The notes beneath the pieces are model-generated. The model did not search any database. It was not told where the DNA came from and saw only the letters and a program-made list of their open reading frames with translations. Positions 1 through 13,310 of a stretch of 64,000 nt of DNA are shown one piece after another. The position numbers and the translations under genes are program-made. This DNA comes from Acanthacorydalis orientalis (Eukaryota > Arthropoda > Insecta > Megaloptera > Corydalidae), in the NCBI GenBank assembly GCA_034766995.1, contig CM068319.1, forward strand, positions 20,060,922 to 20,124,921, in the 5' to 3' direction. The first letter of the stretch is position 1; every line of letters starts with the position of its first letter.

Positions 1-313
1 ACATTAATGTTATAAGCGTGCCAGTGTTTGATATGCGTGTGTGTATATATTTTTATCCTTTATTTATTTAAAAAAATATTCTCAAAATGTAATAAAAGAA
101 TTATAAACGATATTTTTATTTGTGAACTATTATAATAAAAAAAAATACAATAGGAACTATACAATTAACTAAATGAATAACTTATATTAGTATAATGACT
201 GTTATTTAGACACACCTTTTCATTTTTTATTTACTTCATATGGTAATATTATTTTTTTGTTTATTAATTTATCAAGGCCTTGATATATACTGTAATTATT
301 ATAATTATCTTAC

Positions 314-316
<3 letters not shown>

Positions 317-361
<45 letters not shown>

Positions 362-374
362 ATGCATGTGTGTG
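317..374. repeat. (TA)n-(TG)n compound microsatellite
   Basis: About fifteen TA units pass directly into TG units and then an imperfect TATGCATGTGTG tail. This is the TA-then-GT order that dominates the window. Confidence 0.95.
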
Positions 375-1019
375 CTTATATATGTCTCGTCTGTGTATGT
401 GTAAGTTTTTTTAATTTCTTAATCAATCGACGATATTGTTGTGTACGTGCCCAACAAAATTCAATTAATTAATGTAACACATAGTACTTAATATCCGCCT
501 GCCAAAAACTACTTTCATTTTCGTTACTTAAAATACAATATTCGTTATACGGCGCACGTAATCCTTAAATCGATTCAAATAAGTGTTTAATTCAATTGAG
601 TAATTGCAGCACTGTATCTATATTGAATTTAAAATGAGGAAGAAACCATCTGACAAGCCAATTACGTTGAAATTACAGGACAGAATGACTTCAACAGAAT
701 TTTATTAGTGTGTGTATGTGTGCTGTTGTCAGGTGTTTCGTTTAAAAAAATTGTTACACGTTATTTGATCTCAGCTGGTGTCCCATGTGGGATTTACGAA
801 AATGAGTAAAAATTAAACGAAACGATAAATGGGATTCTTTATGTATTCAATTTGATGTTCATGAAATGAACATTTTGTAAAAGGATTGATAGTAAAAATG
901 GGGAATATTGATCGGTGTAATATATACGGAAATTTATTCAACACAGAATATAATATTGTGTAGTAGTTTTAAGAACTCATTATTCAGCTAATAAGTAATA
1001 TAAAATATTTTTTATTATA

Positions 1020-1027
<8 letters not shown>

Positions 1028-1058
<31 letters not shown>
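1028..1058. repeat. (TA)n microsatellite
   Basis: A TA dinucleotide tract of about fifteen units, preceded by an imperfect TA-rich lead from about 1012. Confidence 0.9.
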
Positions 1059-1060
<2 letters not shown>

Positions 1061-2519
1061 AAGTAGCGGAATATTATGCAAATCAATTTATTAAATTCGT
1101 TTAAAATTTAAAAATAATACAAGGAAGGTAATTTTTGATATATTTATTTCCTCCAAATTTATGTATCTACTCTTTCTATAATTTTTTGTTAGAACCACAA
1201 TGCGATAAATAAATCAAACATTGTTTTATATACTTTTATTATTTATTTAATACCAAGTATGTGGAAATTTGTTACAAAAAATAATATTTAATCAAGATAA
1301 TCTCCTACTGCTTTCGATTAGAAACGATTAGAAAATTCGTCTATTACAGAATATATCCTGTACAATACATTGGAAAAAAACACTGTTTCAATAAGAAATT
1401 GCTCTCGAAATTTAATATTTGGATATCTCTTATTATAAAGAATACCTTCCAAAAGTGATCATAAATCGTATTCAAGGGAAACCGATTTTCACTTTTATAA
1501 AATGTGGTATACTTTTCCAAACCGTAATTATATTGTTTTTGATTTATGGTTAGAGCCTTTTGAAAATTCTCTTTATGATTTTTGAATGAATTTTTGTTTA
1601 ACAGTTTCATAATACTATTTAGAATAGCTTCTTGATAAAAAAAACGTTGATATTTTGTTCCTTTTTTACTAACTACAATTAAAATATCGAATGAAAAAAA
1701 CTCAGTCTTATCACCATAATAAATTATCCATCAAATTATCATTAGTAGTAGATGTTATCATCTATTATCTGAATTTTTTCAATTGTTGTGAAATTTGTTG
1801 AGATTTGTTAACACACTCTCGTTTTATTTAATCTCTCTTATATAGTCAAAATATCTCATCTATAACAATTTATTTTCATTGCTTTTGATCTTTATGCTGA
1901 GGAATTTGTATGGTCAATTTTTCAAGAAAGTAATTCTGTTTTTTTTTTTGTTTAATTTTTTAACCTTAAAAATCTATTTCAATTACACAAAAGTTATCTC
2001 ATTGAAAACTTATAAATAAATGGTTTTCTGTTCTCGTATTGGGTTACTGCTTTTTAATTCATTAGTATCTTTATGGCCACTAATATTCAAAACGTAAAAG
2101 TAAACATTTGCTGTCACTTATTTTTTTCCTAAGATATTGACTGAAATTTGACAGTTGTTAAAATAACACAACGTTCTTTGGTTGTTTCTTAATGAGTGAA
2201 TTCAGTATTGTAACGACATTAACATTAATAGAATATAGAATAAACACGTAGAAAATATTTATGAGATATATTATAATAAATCATTCAATAAGATTTTTAA
2301 AAAGATCCAATAAATGTAAATATACTCGTATATTCGAATTGCGTTTAAGTATATAAGCAGGCGAAAAGGTGATACAACTAAAAAAAAATACATAAAAATA
2401 AATTTAGGAAAATGTGAAAGCAAACATGAATACATCCGTCATAATTTTCATATGTCCTCAATTAGATCCTAGATGAAAACTCAACATTAATAAACCGCCT
2501 ACGCAACATACATATAAAA

Positions 2520-3130
2520 CATGGAAACAGCATTCCACATTTACGCATGTATCGAAAAGATTAGTCCAAAACTGATAATATGCGTGTTCTACTCCAGACG
2601 TGTCTCAAAGAAAGAAAAAATCTTCCCAGAAGGAAACACAAAAGCTACGTCGGCCGTAGACGTAAACAACGTCCTTATTCATATTATCACATCGTGCGCC
2701 GCATCTGGCGTCTCAGTCCACGACAACTGATCTAAAAGGTGGCTTAATCGAATGGTCTTGAATGCGTCGCGACGCACCGACACCTAAAGCCATGATATAT
2801 GCATGCCGGAGAGGCCGACTCAGTTGTTTCGCAAACACGGCCGGCGTCGGTTTTGTGCGTCAATTGCACAAGACGCGCATGTGTTTCTTTTTACACGCGT
2901 GCGGTGTATGTGTGTGTGTATGAGTGTAACAGTTTTTTTTCTTGTACGTACAGACAGATAATGTACACTATCTGGATAAACTGTTGAATCGCGTGCGGAA
3001 AAAAACGTTTATGTGTCTAAATTCGCAATTTATAATCACTGTGTGCCTCGAATTTATACGTCTGAAATAGATTGTTTATCGCTCCAGATAAATAAATGTG
3101 TGGCTATTTGACGATCTAATGTGTTTTGAT
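2520..3130 (+). promoter_or_regulatory. CpG-rich promoter / 5' UTR candidate
   Basis: This patch is much richer in G, C and CpG than the DNA around it. It includes a perfect 12-bp palindrome GCGTCGCGACGC at 2764-2775. At 2820-2825 is TCAGTT, a full match to the arthropod initiator TCAKTY. Counting its A (2822) as +1, positions +28 to +33 (2849-2854) read GGTTTT, five of six to the DPE consensus RGWYVT. No TATA box sits near -30. This combination suggests a TATA-less, DPE-type promoter firing on the + strand, about 6 kb upstream of the ATG exon at 8810. The short open frames at 2521-2730 and 2799-2987 have no domain and are probably not translated. The first donor cannot be fixed; the GTACGTACA near 2944 is one option. 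Confidence 0.5.
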
Positions 3131-3729
3131 ACACGTTCTTTACTCGATTTGTATATATCAATGCTGTTTCAAACTTATTTTTTCTCCTGTAAGATAACCG
3201 ATCAAGTAGTAACGCAAATATTTTCAACTCAGAATAATAATACAGTTTTTACTTTAATACAAACAAAATTTTAATTTATTTTATAATAAATACACATGTT
3301 TTACAATATTAGAGAATTTTATCAAAAAGTTTCAGAATGTTTTGATTCTCATAGCCATATGCTTTATTTGACAGATCAAATGTAAACATTTTTTTTCAAT
3401 ATAGATACGTTTTTTTGAAAAATGTGTGTTTCTTTTTATATAATGATATACTATATTTATTCATTCATTTATATATATATATATATATATATATAATTAC
3501 ATACATATACGAGATGAAAGACTGGTTATTCACATGTGTATTTTTATATTAAATCGAAAAGAATTGTAAATACTTTATGATTGCTAAAAATAAATCATAA
3601 TAAAATCACAGGTATATAGCTAAGTATATTGAGACATTATTAAAAAACATATCTTTTCATCTTCGATAAAATTTGATAGTTGTGAAAACCGTGCTTTCAC
3701 TTCTAGTACAGATGTGTGTATGTATGTGA

Positions 3730-3762
<33 letters not shown>

Positions 3763-4265
3763 TTACGATAATCTAAAATGTCTAATATATTTAATTTCAA
3801 AAACAGAAATGATCTGAAAATATTTTGTTTACAATCTTTGATATAAAACATACTACCATATGTTTTTAGCCGACGTATATTACAATACTTTTGTGTACAG
3901 TATAATTATTTATCACTATTTTTATTAATAACTGGCACAGATATGAAAAAGAAAATTTAAATGTATTATCATGGTACAATTTTTTTATAAATTAAAAAAG
4001 AGATGGGAATAAAATATATTTTTAATATAAATCAGTACATTTAGTAACAGTCGTGAGGAGTTTGCAAATAAAAACTATATCATATTGAAAACGTTCCAAA
4101 TGAAGAAGTTTATTTTCTTTTTTATATTTCATGAAGATATTTATACATTACCCACATAAAAATCAAATCGTTACATACGAGTCATAAAAGAGTATATAAA
4201 GATTTTAAGTTCACAGCGGGATCTGAATATTTTTTATTGTTCACATTAGTTAGATTAGTTCGATT

Positions 4266-4317
<52 letters not shown>
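4266..4317. repeat. (TA)n microsatellite
   Basis: A (TA)n tract interrupted once by a single CA unit near 4281. Confidence 0.93.
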
Positions 4318-4321
<4 letters not shown>

Positions 4322-4497
4322 TTCTATTTTTACTTATTTATCCTTTACTGTTCCTCTTTTTCCATTAATGGTTATTAATATTATTGAGTAGACAAGTAAA
4401 TATTAGTTTTGTTTAGAAAATTTTCTACTAAGGAAATATTGATATGTTTATAATTCTTATATTAAAGGATTTTTATTCATAAAATTTTATGAACACA

Positions 4498-4504
<7 letters not shown>

Positions 4505-4556
<52 letters not shown>
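4505..4556. repeat. (TA)n microsatellite, 26 units
   Basis: An uninterrupted TA tract, the second within 250 bp. Confidence 0.95.
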
Positions 4557-4559
<3 letters not shown>

Positions 4560-4849
4560 TTAAATTGTTTCTGTATAACTTTCACATTAATGTTTAATTT
4601 TTTTTTAATAATTGATACAATAAATTCAGTAACTAGAAACAAAATATATTTCGAATAAATTTAAATTATTACAAAAGATTAATAATTATTATATATTTAC
4701 TTTAATGATTATAATATATTTAAAAAATATATTTGAGTTGTATTTTTAAAAAAAGTTGTAAATATATATTGTTTATTAATATAATGTTATTTTGTTAATA
4801 AAAAACTAAGATTCATTGCAAACAAATTTTATATATTACATCCAACATG

Positions 4850-4990
4850 TCACGGATTGAAGATTGACTTTACACTGTACGATAGGTCATGTATGTATCC
4901 CATTGTCGCCCAAGAAACTCATGACTCATGCAGTTCAGGTACAGTCAGTGCGGGGGATGATTTGCGAGCTGTGGGTGTTTCTGTCTAAAT
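4850..4990. promoter_or_regulatory. GC-richer island with AP-1-type site
   Basis: Within very AT-rich DNA this 140-bp patch is close to balanced. It carries a palindromic AP-1/bZIP core TGACTCA at 4922-4928 inside CATGACTCATGCAG. An initiator-like TCAGTG at 4945-4950 is followed by a G-rich run CGGGGGATG. It has no open frame of note. An intronic enhancer or a minor start site is possible; only the composition and motifs support this. Confidence 0.35.
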
Positions 4991-6436
4991 AATAGATACA
5001 TTTGGTTTTTGTTAATATCCTTTGATAATAAATATTTATACAATGAACTAAAGTAAACCTATAACATTTTACAGTAACAGTTTGTAGAATGTCTTTAAAT
5101 TTGTTTTAATTTTTTAAGTCAAGATATTTTTCTCTGCATATATTTGATTAGATATGTTTAACGTGTTTGAATTGTAATTAACTATTTACTGTTTTTCACT
5201 TTAGATATAATTATTATAGTTCAAATGTAATCCAATGACAGATCATTTTTTGAGTACCAAAAAACTATATAAAAGTAACAAGTGTAATTTCTAATAGCTA
5301 CAAAGTAATTGCAAAATTACCTTGTTATTTATTACAATTTTTGCAAGTATTTTATTATTAAATAAATGATACTGAAATGAATACATGATAAAATACATCA
5401 GTTGACTGGAAAAGATTAATTTCATTATTCTTTGGATTATTATTATAATGAAATGTAATGTATTAATTTTTTAAAATATTTTTTACTCGAAATGTAGTTT
5501 TATCAATTTTTTAATGTTTATATTAATTTTATTCTAATGATGTAATATTTTTGAATTTATATTTTTTGCGATTAATTTTATTGACATTGTCAGCTTGTTC
5601 AAAATTTCGTTTTAAAAATGTGTCTAATTATTTTTCACATATAAATTACTCTCAACAAAGCATAATTCCATCTAGAAAAGAAGGCCCGAGGAAGGAATAG
5701 ATTCATATACATATTCTGACTAGTATCAATCGAGATTTACCAATTCACTCACGTAATACTAATAAAAATAGTCGGTACATTAATACATGGATTTGTACTA
5801 AATAATAAATATTTAAGATATCTTCATAGGCTTGATAGAGACTGATCATTTCTTATGAAGTGTGGTCAGCACTGAATAAGTTTACCATGTTTTATCAGAT
5901 TTATTGTAAACAAGTCCATATCATTTGTGAAATTAATTTCAGGGAGTTTAAGAAATTAAGATGTAAATGAAGAGAAAATATTTGCAAGTACTTATGGCCA
6001 TATTAAATAACAATTAAATAATTTATTGGTTATAATAGTTTCAGTAAAAATATTTTATAAACTGCATAAAAAGTTTCTTGCTTACAGTTCTTTTATATAT
6101 TTTTATATACGAATCAAAAACTTAATCAGAATTAATATAATTTCTTTTAATTACATCTTATCAGTTTTATATACTGAAATATATATATAAGAGTTTTTGT
6201 AATGATCTAAATAAATAAACTTTAGAATATTAGACACATTTCTATTTTTACAATTTGTGTACAATTGAGTATTTTGCAATTAAGTATTTATTGATTTTAA
6301 TGAGATTTCAGTCGACTATTGGTATATACTAACTGCCAAGTACTATTTAAAAATGAATTATTTAAAATATAAAATGTTAAATTTATGAAATCTAAAGAAA
6401 ATTTATTTTATATTAGAGTGATTATATATACTTTAA

Positions 6437-6442
<6 letters not shown>

Positions 6443-6510
<68 letters not shown>
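6443..6510. repeat. (TA)n-(GA)n compound microsatellite
   Basis: About twenty TA units run into about fourteen GA units with no spacer, then AAACAGCGAGAG. Confidence 0.95.
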
Positions 6511-6513
<3 letters not shown>

Positions 6514-7128
6514 GCGAGAGTAAATAATTCAAAGGATTGAATTATTTGATTAAAAACAAAAAATCATCATTTATATTTATTCATATACTTTGACTGGCTT
6601 ATTTTATATTAATGATTTGAAAATTAAGTTAAAACTTATGTACGTAGTAACTTCAATACTGTGATAAACAACTCTTGCATGAATAAATTATTGTTGCTGA
6701 TTAAACAAATTTATATATTAAAATGACTTTTCCACTTAATAAAAAACCACTTATCAGAATACACTTACCTGTTATGTACAAAACAAACAACCAGCATCGT
6801 TGTAAAATTTAAATTTCAACAGTCCAAAAGTATCTCTGTAAATTTACAATGTTTTAAAAATACTATAACGGTTGTTAACCATATTATGAATTCGTTTCAA
6901 TCTTTTTTATTTTAGGTTTGGACATGACGATAACGTTACTGTCTACTCAGCTAATGTGAACAGATTTTAATTTTAGCGTCAGCACGTTGTCTTTGTGAAA
7001 ATTAACATAGTGTAACTTTTTTAAAAAAGTGAATATTAGTGTTCTTGTTAACTTATGCTTTTTTAAAAAAAATACACTTTTGTAAAATAACGAATTGTTA
7101 TACACCAACATAGATATAACCATGTATG

Positions 7129-7132
<4 letters not shown>

Positions 7133-7167
<35 letters not shown>

Positions 7168-7181
7168 AGAGAGAGAGAGAA
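7133..7181. repeat. (TA)n-(GA)n compound microsatellite
   Basis: TGTA units, then (TA)n, then a TGTA interruption and about seven GA units on the + strand. Confidence 0.93.
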
Positions 7182-7556
7182 ACAAAGGAACAGATATGTG
7201 AGAGCGTTTAAATATATAGTTGCATGTGTGTGTGTTACAGCACTCTATTAGGAAAATCCGTAGTAACTTCATATTTCTATATTGCTCGAACGTATAGCTC
7301 TTGAAAATATTGATTTGTGATTGGGATTTTTCCGCATAATTCAAACATATTTTTACACTGTAGATACTAACCATACATGTAGTGAGCTGTCTAGATGTAT
7401 TTACAGGACGCTGAACTCTTTCTTATAAATAACCCATGCGTTAAAAGTGTTCGGATCCCTTAAGGTATTTCATTATTTCACTTGATATCATTTTTAAGTA
7501 CACGTCCTCATTTATTGTATTTTTTCAAGTAGTCAATATAGATATTATCAGTCATC

Positions 7557-7558
<2 letters not shown>

Positions 7559-7601
<43 letters not shown>

Positions 7602-7680
7602 ATATATATATATATATGTGTGTGTATGTATATATATATATGTGTGTGTATATATACATATGTGTGTATATATATAATAT

Positions 7681-7740
<60 letters not shown>

Positions 7741-7745
7741 ATGTA
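7559..7745. repeat. Long interrupted (TA)n / (TG)n array
   Basis: A 190-bp array alternating TA blocks with five short TG blocks. It yields overlapping Tyr/Ile/His frames on both strands that are artefacts. The GT-rich end is again the 3' end on the + strand. Confidence 0.95.
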
Positions 7746-7980
7746 CAAACATACACTTTGAGCATCGCAACAGAATAGTGTTAAAAGCTCTTTTTTATAA
7801 AACCATTTAATCCTTAAGAAAACACATTAAAAGTTCAGATAATAATGAAATCAGAATTTGCTATTAACTAATCATTTTACCCATAAAATATATAAACGTA
7901 TTCTAGAAAGTAATGTTTAAACATGGTGTTTCTTTTGTTGTGTTTTGATGGATACATATATTATTATAAATTTAATTTGT

Positions 7981-8050
7981 ACATACATACATATATATAT
8001 ATGCATATATATATAGATATATAGATATATGTATGCATGCACATATATAG
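7981..8050. repeat. Imperfect TA / CATA repeat
   Basis: ACAT tetramers, TA blocks, a GATATATA tandem and ATGTATGCATGC, all imperfect. Confidence 0.8.
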
Positions 8051-8138
8051 ACAAAGATTTTTATTTAGTATTTTTTGTACTTTATGTAAATTCTTATTTT
8101 CTGACTATAATTAAAGGTGGTTCAAAATACAAATAATT

Positions 8139-8141
<3 letters not shown>

Positions 8142-8171
<30 letters not shown>
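8142..8171. repeat. (TA)n microsatellite
   Basis: Fifteen uninterrupted AT units. Confidence 0.9.
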
Positions 8172-8176
<5 letters not shown>

Positions 8177-8809
8177 TGTCTGTTTTTTGTTAAACTTATT
8201 GTATTTTGGGGTCGAATATTACTGTCCCATAAAAATAATATTTGAATATACAACTAATTCAGGCTCAAATACGAATTATCCCTGTCTATTTTTAACTTGT
8301 ACATGCAAAACATATTTAAGTTAATAAATGTTTTCAGTGCCTTCATTCGGTATTTAAATACTCTTAAATAATTTTAATATTCTATTTAAAAATTAATATT
8401 TATATATTCAAAATTAAATTTATTATCAAAGTATTACAACTAATATAAAATATTTTTATAAATATTTAAAATATAATTAATTATAATCTGCATACAAAAT
8501 AAAACTGTATTGAACGATATAATCAAACATTTAGTTAATACAAATCAATATCCAATTTGAAAATTGTGCATGTGTTATAATATTTTATACGAATATAAGT
8601 TAAATAGTGATAGCACTTTTTTCGTTTAAGTAAACATGAATTTGATATCAAATTGTAAAACTGCTTTTTCCACTTCATAACAAATTCAATTTAATTTACC
8701 AAGTGAAATATAAGTCAATACAGTTGTGTGTACAGTATATAACCATATCCGGTAATATTTCAATATAACCAATAACTGAAATCCAACTCGTGCGTTAAAA
8801 TCACTTAAA

Positions 8810-9055
8810 ATGATCGACTGGGTATCAATAGTACGTCATTCGAGACGACGGTTTTCGAACTATATGTACGCCGTACCAAGTAAAGTACGTAAACGCAGAC
8901 GTAGGAAGAAACAGGACGAGGAGGATTATCCAGGAAATGGCGGTAACGTTTTCGATTTGAATTCACCAACGGGTCGACAGCGAACAAAACATGTGACATC
9001 TACTTCAACAACTGACCGAAAATTTGCATGCACGTGCTGTTGGGCTGATAAGAAT
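8810..9055 (+). CDS. Coding exon with start codon; unrecognised basic, Cys-cluster N-terminus
   Basis: I do not recognise this protein. The ATG lies at 8810 after CACTTAAA, and the frame runs 82 codons to a strong donor, AAT|GTGAGT, at 9055/9056. A possible acceptor (TGTGTACAG) lies about 75 bp upstream, so a short 5' UTR may be part of the exon. The residues are strongly basic: an Arg-rich stretch SRRRFS near residue 13, the cluster RKRRRRKKQ near 26-34 followed by acidic DEED, then a Ser/Thr run and CTCCWADKN at the end. The Cys cluster beside basic residues could be palmitoylated or bind metal, but that is a guess. Codon choice and GC content stand well above the surroundings. The frame stays open past the donor to 9103, but that tail is AT-rich and probably intron. 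The exon joins in phase 0 to the exon at 13548. No membrane segment or signal peptide is visible. Confidence 0.72.
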
Positions 9056-10508
9056 GTGAGTTCCAAACGCGATCGTATTGAATATTTTATGAATTTAAAA
9101 TAGAAAGAGATATTCGAAAATATAACGAATTATTATGAAATTTGTGTGTAAGAAATTAGGAGTATATAAAAAAAAACACTTATATTTGATTATAAAAAAT
9201 TAAACCATTATAATTTATTTCAGGATTTTTTAAATACAGTAATATTTTTGAATGTACATTATTGAATTGATTGTAAATTCTTTTTCTTCATATTCTCTTT
9301 TACATGTATAAGAACAACAAACTTTTTCTTAATATATTTATTCCTATATTTTTATACCAGATAATGTATTTGATTAATGATGCATTCAAAAAAACTTTTC
9401 AATTATGAAGAAAAAACATCATAATTGTATTTTAATACATCTTATTACGAGAAGAGCTTGTAGATGGGATTTAAGAAAAAAAAATATTAATCAAATATTT
9501 ATTCAATGTAATACCTTTTTTCTGTAATATTATTTTTTCCTGTAAGTCAGCTAACTTAATATTTTTTTTTTTTAAAAAAAGTTTCTAATTACTTGTCTAG
9601 TCGTTGTTTCATGAAGACTTTACTTTGATGCTTTGAGAAAACGACAACGTGTATTCACTATTCGGAGGCGAGACATGTGTATAATATCTTATGTTTGTAA
9701 TGGAAAATAAAACAAAATGAGAACATAATAGTTTTTTTTCTATTGTATGTTTTCATTTTCACTGCTAGTAAAATCCTCAAAGCATAATATTCATCGATTT
9801 TCCATACGAAATACCATATTACTAAATCCTATTTTACTAATTTACTTCACAAGTATAATGGAATAAAGTCCAGTATCATAAAATATTATCGAATTGCGTT
9901 TTAAACATTTGTTTTTTAATTCTATGGTTACTTTTTATATATTTCTATAAGATTCTATATTCAAAAATATTATTATTCCTTTCAAACAAGTATTTCTTTA
10001 TTCTTTAACAATGCTAGTTTTGTTCAATTGTATAGGTTATATGAACCAAACATCATAACTAGCGCTACAGTTCTTGAAGATACTTGCTTACTCACTTGAC
10101 AGCTTTTCACTTTTCTCTTATTCGGATTCTGGGGGTGTTTATTAAATTTTATAATAACAATTTTTATAAGGTATGAATGATAATAACATAGCCGGTGTTC
10201 AATCTTAAAATCTCGAAAATCAAAAATTCTATAAATTTTCAAAAAAAATATTTTTAAAATAAAAATGGAAGATGGATGGATTTTAATGAATGTTTGTCAA
10301 TGAAATTTATATTTGAAATTTTCTTATTAACATTTTTATATTCTTATTTAAATTAATATTTTTTAATAAATTTAAAGTATAAATATTCCTATAACTGATA
10401 GATATTTTCCATGAAATTGCGACTAAATATATTTTTAATTTCGATTTTCAATTTAAAAATTGTTTGTTAATTGGAAAAAATTGTAAAAGTACAAAAAGTA
10501 TTTCTAGT

Positions 10509-10512
<4 letters not shown>

Positions 10513-10542
<30 letters not shown>
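10513..10542. repeat. (TA)n microsatellite
   Basis: About fifteen TA units inside the intron. Confidence 0.9.
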
Positions 10543-10546
<4 letters not shown>

Positions 10547-11580
10547 CAAATATTAATCATAATCAAAATATTCATTACTGTCGATGCACATGATTGAAAA
10601 TAACTATCGATTTAATTATTGAAACTACTAATATACAAAATATGCAAAATAAACAATTATATAAAAAATATTTTATTCTAAAATAAGTTTGACATTATAA
10701 TGCAATACTTATTTTTATTTCAGTTTTCCAGAAAAGTTATTTCCTCTAATTAATTGTTTTGGCGTATAATTTAATAGTTAACTTAGAAAAAATACTGCTT
10801 TTTAAAATCACAAACTAATTCATTTCAATTTAACTTTAATACTACTGTTATGAAGATATGATAGACAAAAAAATAACATGAATTTAACAATCCAACAAAA
10901 TTTCTGAATATAAAAATATTGGTAATAATATAATATTACATTTAACAGTATATATATATATATATATACATAATATTTATATTATTAAAATATTATAATT
11001 TAATTAATTTCATCAATCTGTTAATTTCATAATACCAAAATGTATTTAACCGTATTAATACGTTAAGTATTCTTCCTATTAATACAGCATTTATGGAATA
11101 CAGAATACGGTAGAGTAGAATTTATGTTTAAATTGAAATATTATCCTCGTTTCTTGAATAGAAATTCAATTGCTGGAATTGAATTCTATATATATTGAAT
11201 TGAAAACGACTGACATCTTTTAATTGATCATTTCGAAATAATAGTGAAAACACAAAAGTTGATACTAGCTTATTTATAGGATATATTTACAGTTCAATTA
11301 TCAAAGATATTCAATTTATCTTTCAATTTATCAAACTTTTGTTTTCATGACTACTTTCAAAAATATTTTATGGAATATTTATTGTTATAATTTCTATTGT
11401 TTATTTATTTATAATGGGACAGATGGATAGAAAGTATTATTATGGCCTTACTACTGAATACGTTCAATATTGTTAATCTTTTTTTTAAATCAGTGGCATT
11501 GATTTTTAATGTATGCAATGTTGCAATGATACATGTATTATATGCAGAGATTTCTTCTCAATTAATTGTCACCAACTGTA

Positions 11581-11620
11581 TATGATTCCACTTCCTATAT
11601 ACTGTAATATAGGAATCATA
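11581..11620. repeat. Inverted repeat / hairpin
   Basis: TATGATTCC (11581-11589) and CCTATAT (11594-11600) on the left pair with ATATAGG and GGAATCATA on the right, leaving a small bulge and the loop ACTGTA. The whole hairpin is 40 nt. Confidence 0.7.
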
Positions 11621-13271
11621 TTTGATATATTTAATTCGCATGTAAATTTTTGGTTTAAGTCATATATCTCACTCATTTGTGTTATAGTGAATTTCTTATG
11701 AATGATAAGAAATTATATTCCACCGAACGTATGAACATAGCACGCCAATATTCCATCTATAATGTATTAAAGTTCTTTTTTACTAGGTTTTTATTTTTAT
11801 ATATAAAGCTAGTATCAGTAAATAAAATGTAGACTTTTAGAAATAATCAGATAAGTTAATATTATATCTACAAGTGATTATAATGATAAGTTATTAATAT
11901 AATGTATTATATTTAAAAAAATAGATAACTAAAAAATGAAAAATTACAATTTTATAAAAGTTTAACACTGTATACTCACCATAGAAATATTACTATACTG
12001 AATATATTTCCACGTTGCCTTGAATATTTCGATTTTTTTTATGTGCTTTATTTTAATTTCTATAAAAGATACACGTCTTCTATTAACAAAATCTTCTTAC
12101 TTCTAAAAAGGGTTTTCCTTACCAAACTTTTAGAATACACTGTAGCAAGCCTGCAATTTCTTCTATAAGTTGCTGTGTATTTTTTTGTTATGGATATTTT
12201 TCATAAAAAAATTTATTTAGTCACACAGGCAGTGATGAGTAATGAACAAACATGTTGTACTTAAATACTAGCAATTTTTGCATATGAAGTTATGAATAAT
12301 CTTAGAGATAAGTTGCAAATCCCACAATCGCATGTTTGTTTTGTATAATATTTTTGCGCTTTGGGCAAAGTCACATAGACATATAATGTAGAGGAAGACA
12401 TTATAAGGCCACACAATATAAGCCACATACTAAAAATGTGATAATAAAATTTAAGTGTCTTCTGTCGTTTACTTTTTCATGTTACCAACATCAGTTCATC
12501 AAGGTCACTGTGCCTGATATATTTCTTCAAATGCACCGACCACGCTGACAAAAAAAGAAGACATTTTATCATACATTTTTTATAATCATTTTATTATACT
12601 TTATAAGAAAAGAAATAAACAAATATAAAAAATAAAAAAACAAATAACGTTGCCTAAAAGGACTCTAAAATTATTATTATAAAGTACATATTAACAAAAG
12701 TCATTGGGGATTTTAATGTATTTTTTCAAGCATTGTTTTAAAATCAATTTTATTCGTTATTATTTTCTATCAAAAACGTTATTTTATATTAAAATAACTA
12801 AAAGAAACCACATTCGAAATCTAGAAAAATGTAAATACGTTTTTATTTCAATAAAATTGATGTTTTTTTAAAATATATCACAGAGTGAAATAGAAGTGAA
12901 AAATGTTTTTGTTGTTTTCTCTTAATTTTTATCACTTTATTCTTGTTCTTTTAAAATTATTATTTGATATTTTATTACTATCAGTAATGATTAGCAAAAA
13001 AGTGTTCATCTTTATTTTTTTATAAAATGAACACTCTTATAATATTCTTAAAATCACACAAAAATAAATATCCTTTTTGAAAATTAAGTACTTTAACAAA
13101 TTTGATAATTATTTGTATACAATTACAGAAAATCAAATTTATTTAAATGCTTTTATAAATCTATTTATATGTCCATGTACTGCTAAAAATAAATTGAGTG
13201 ATTTTCTATATAAAAATGTGTTTAAAAAAATGTATTCTGAATAATTGGTTTTCGGTACTATTTTGTCCTTA

Positions 13272-13310
13272 TATATATATATGTGTGTGTGTATGTATAT
13301 ATGTATATAT
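13272..13310. repeat. (TA)n-(GT)n compound repeat
   Basis: Short TA block, then TG units, then imperfect TGTATATA units. Confidence 0.8.

Larger units (their letters stand above)
1..2480. other. Non-coding AT-rich flank
   Basis: I see no gene here. The stretch holds two (TA)n tracts (near 317 and 1028), several A and T runs, and a slightly GC-richer patch at about 425-600 with isolated CpGs. An 88-codon open frame on the minus strand (1344-1610) has no recognisable domain, no codon signal and no splice context, so I treat it as chance. The part after 2300 leads into the CpG-rich start region. Confidence 0.6.
3131..8730. other. Non-coding stretch, probable first intron
   Basis: If the start region near 2822 belongs to the exon at 8810, this is its first intron. 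It contains about nine (TA)n tracts, of which four long ones are listed separately, and one GC-richer island at 4850-4990. The other sequence is A/T runs without coding frames; the 60-100 codon frames at 7063-7810 are translations of TA and CA/GT repeats. Confidence 0.55.

Noticed and set aside
1344..1610. 88-codon minus-strand frame
   Set aside because: Lys/Asn/Phe-rich as expected from AT-rich DNA; no domain or conserved motif.
2521..2987. Two + strand frames of 69 and 62 codons
   Set aside because: They lie in a CpG-rich start region. They have no domain and no splice partner, and end at stops within the region; high GC alone explains the open frames.
7508..7810. Overlapping 60-85 codon frames on both strands rich in Tyr, Ile, His, Cys, Val
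   Set aside because: They are translations of (TA)n and (TG)n repeats. The same applies to all similar frames in the window (for example near 21.9, 30.5, 39.9, 42.6, 54.6, 55.4 and 62.1 kb).
9056..9103. Extension of the 8810 frame to a stop at 9105
   Set aside because: A strong GTGAGT donor occurs at 9056 and the composition turns AT-rich after it. The phase also fits the next exon. A short unspliced isoform cannot be excluded.
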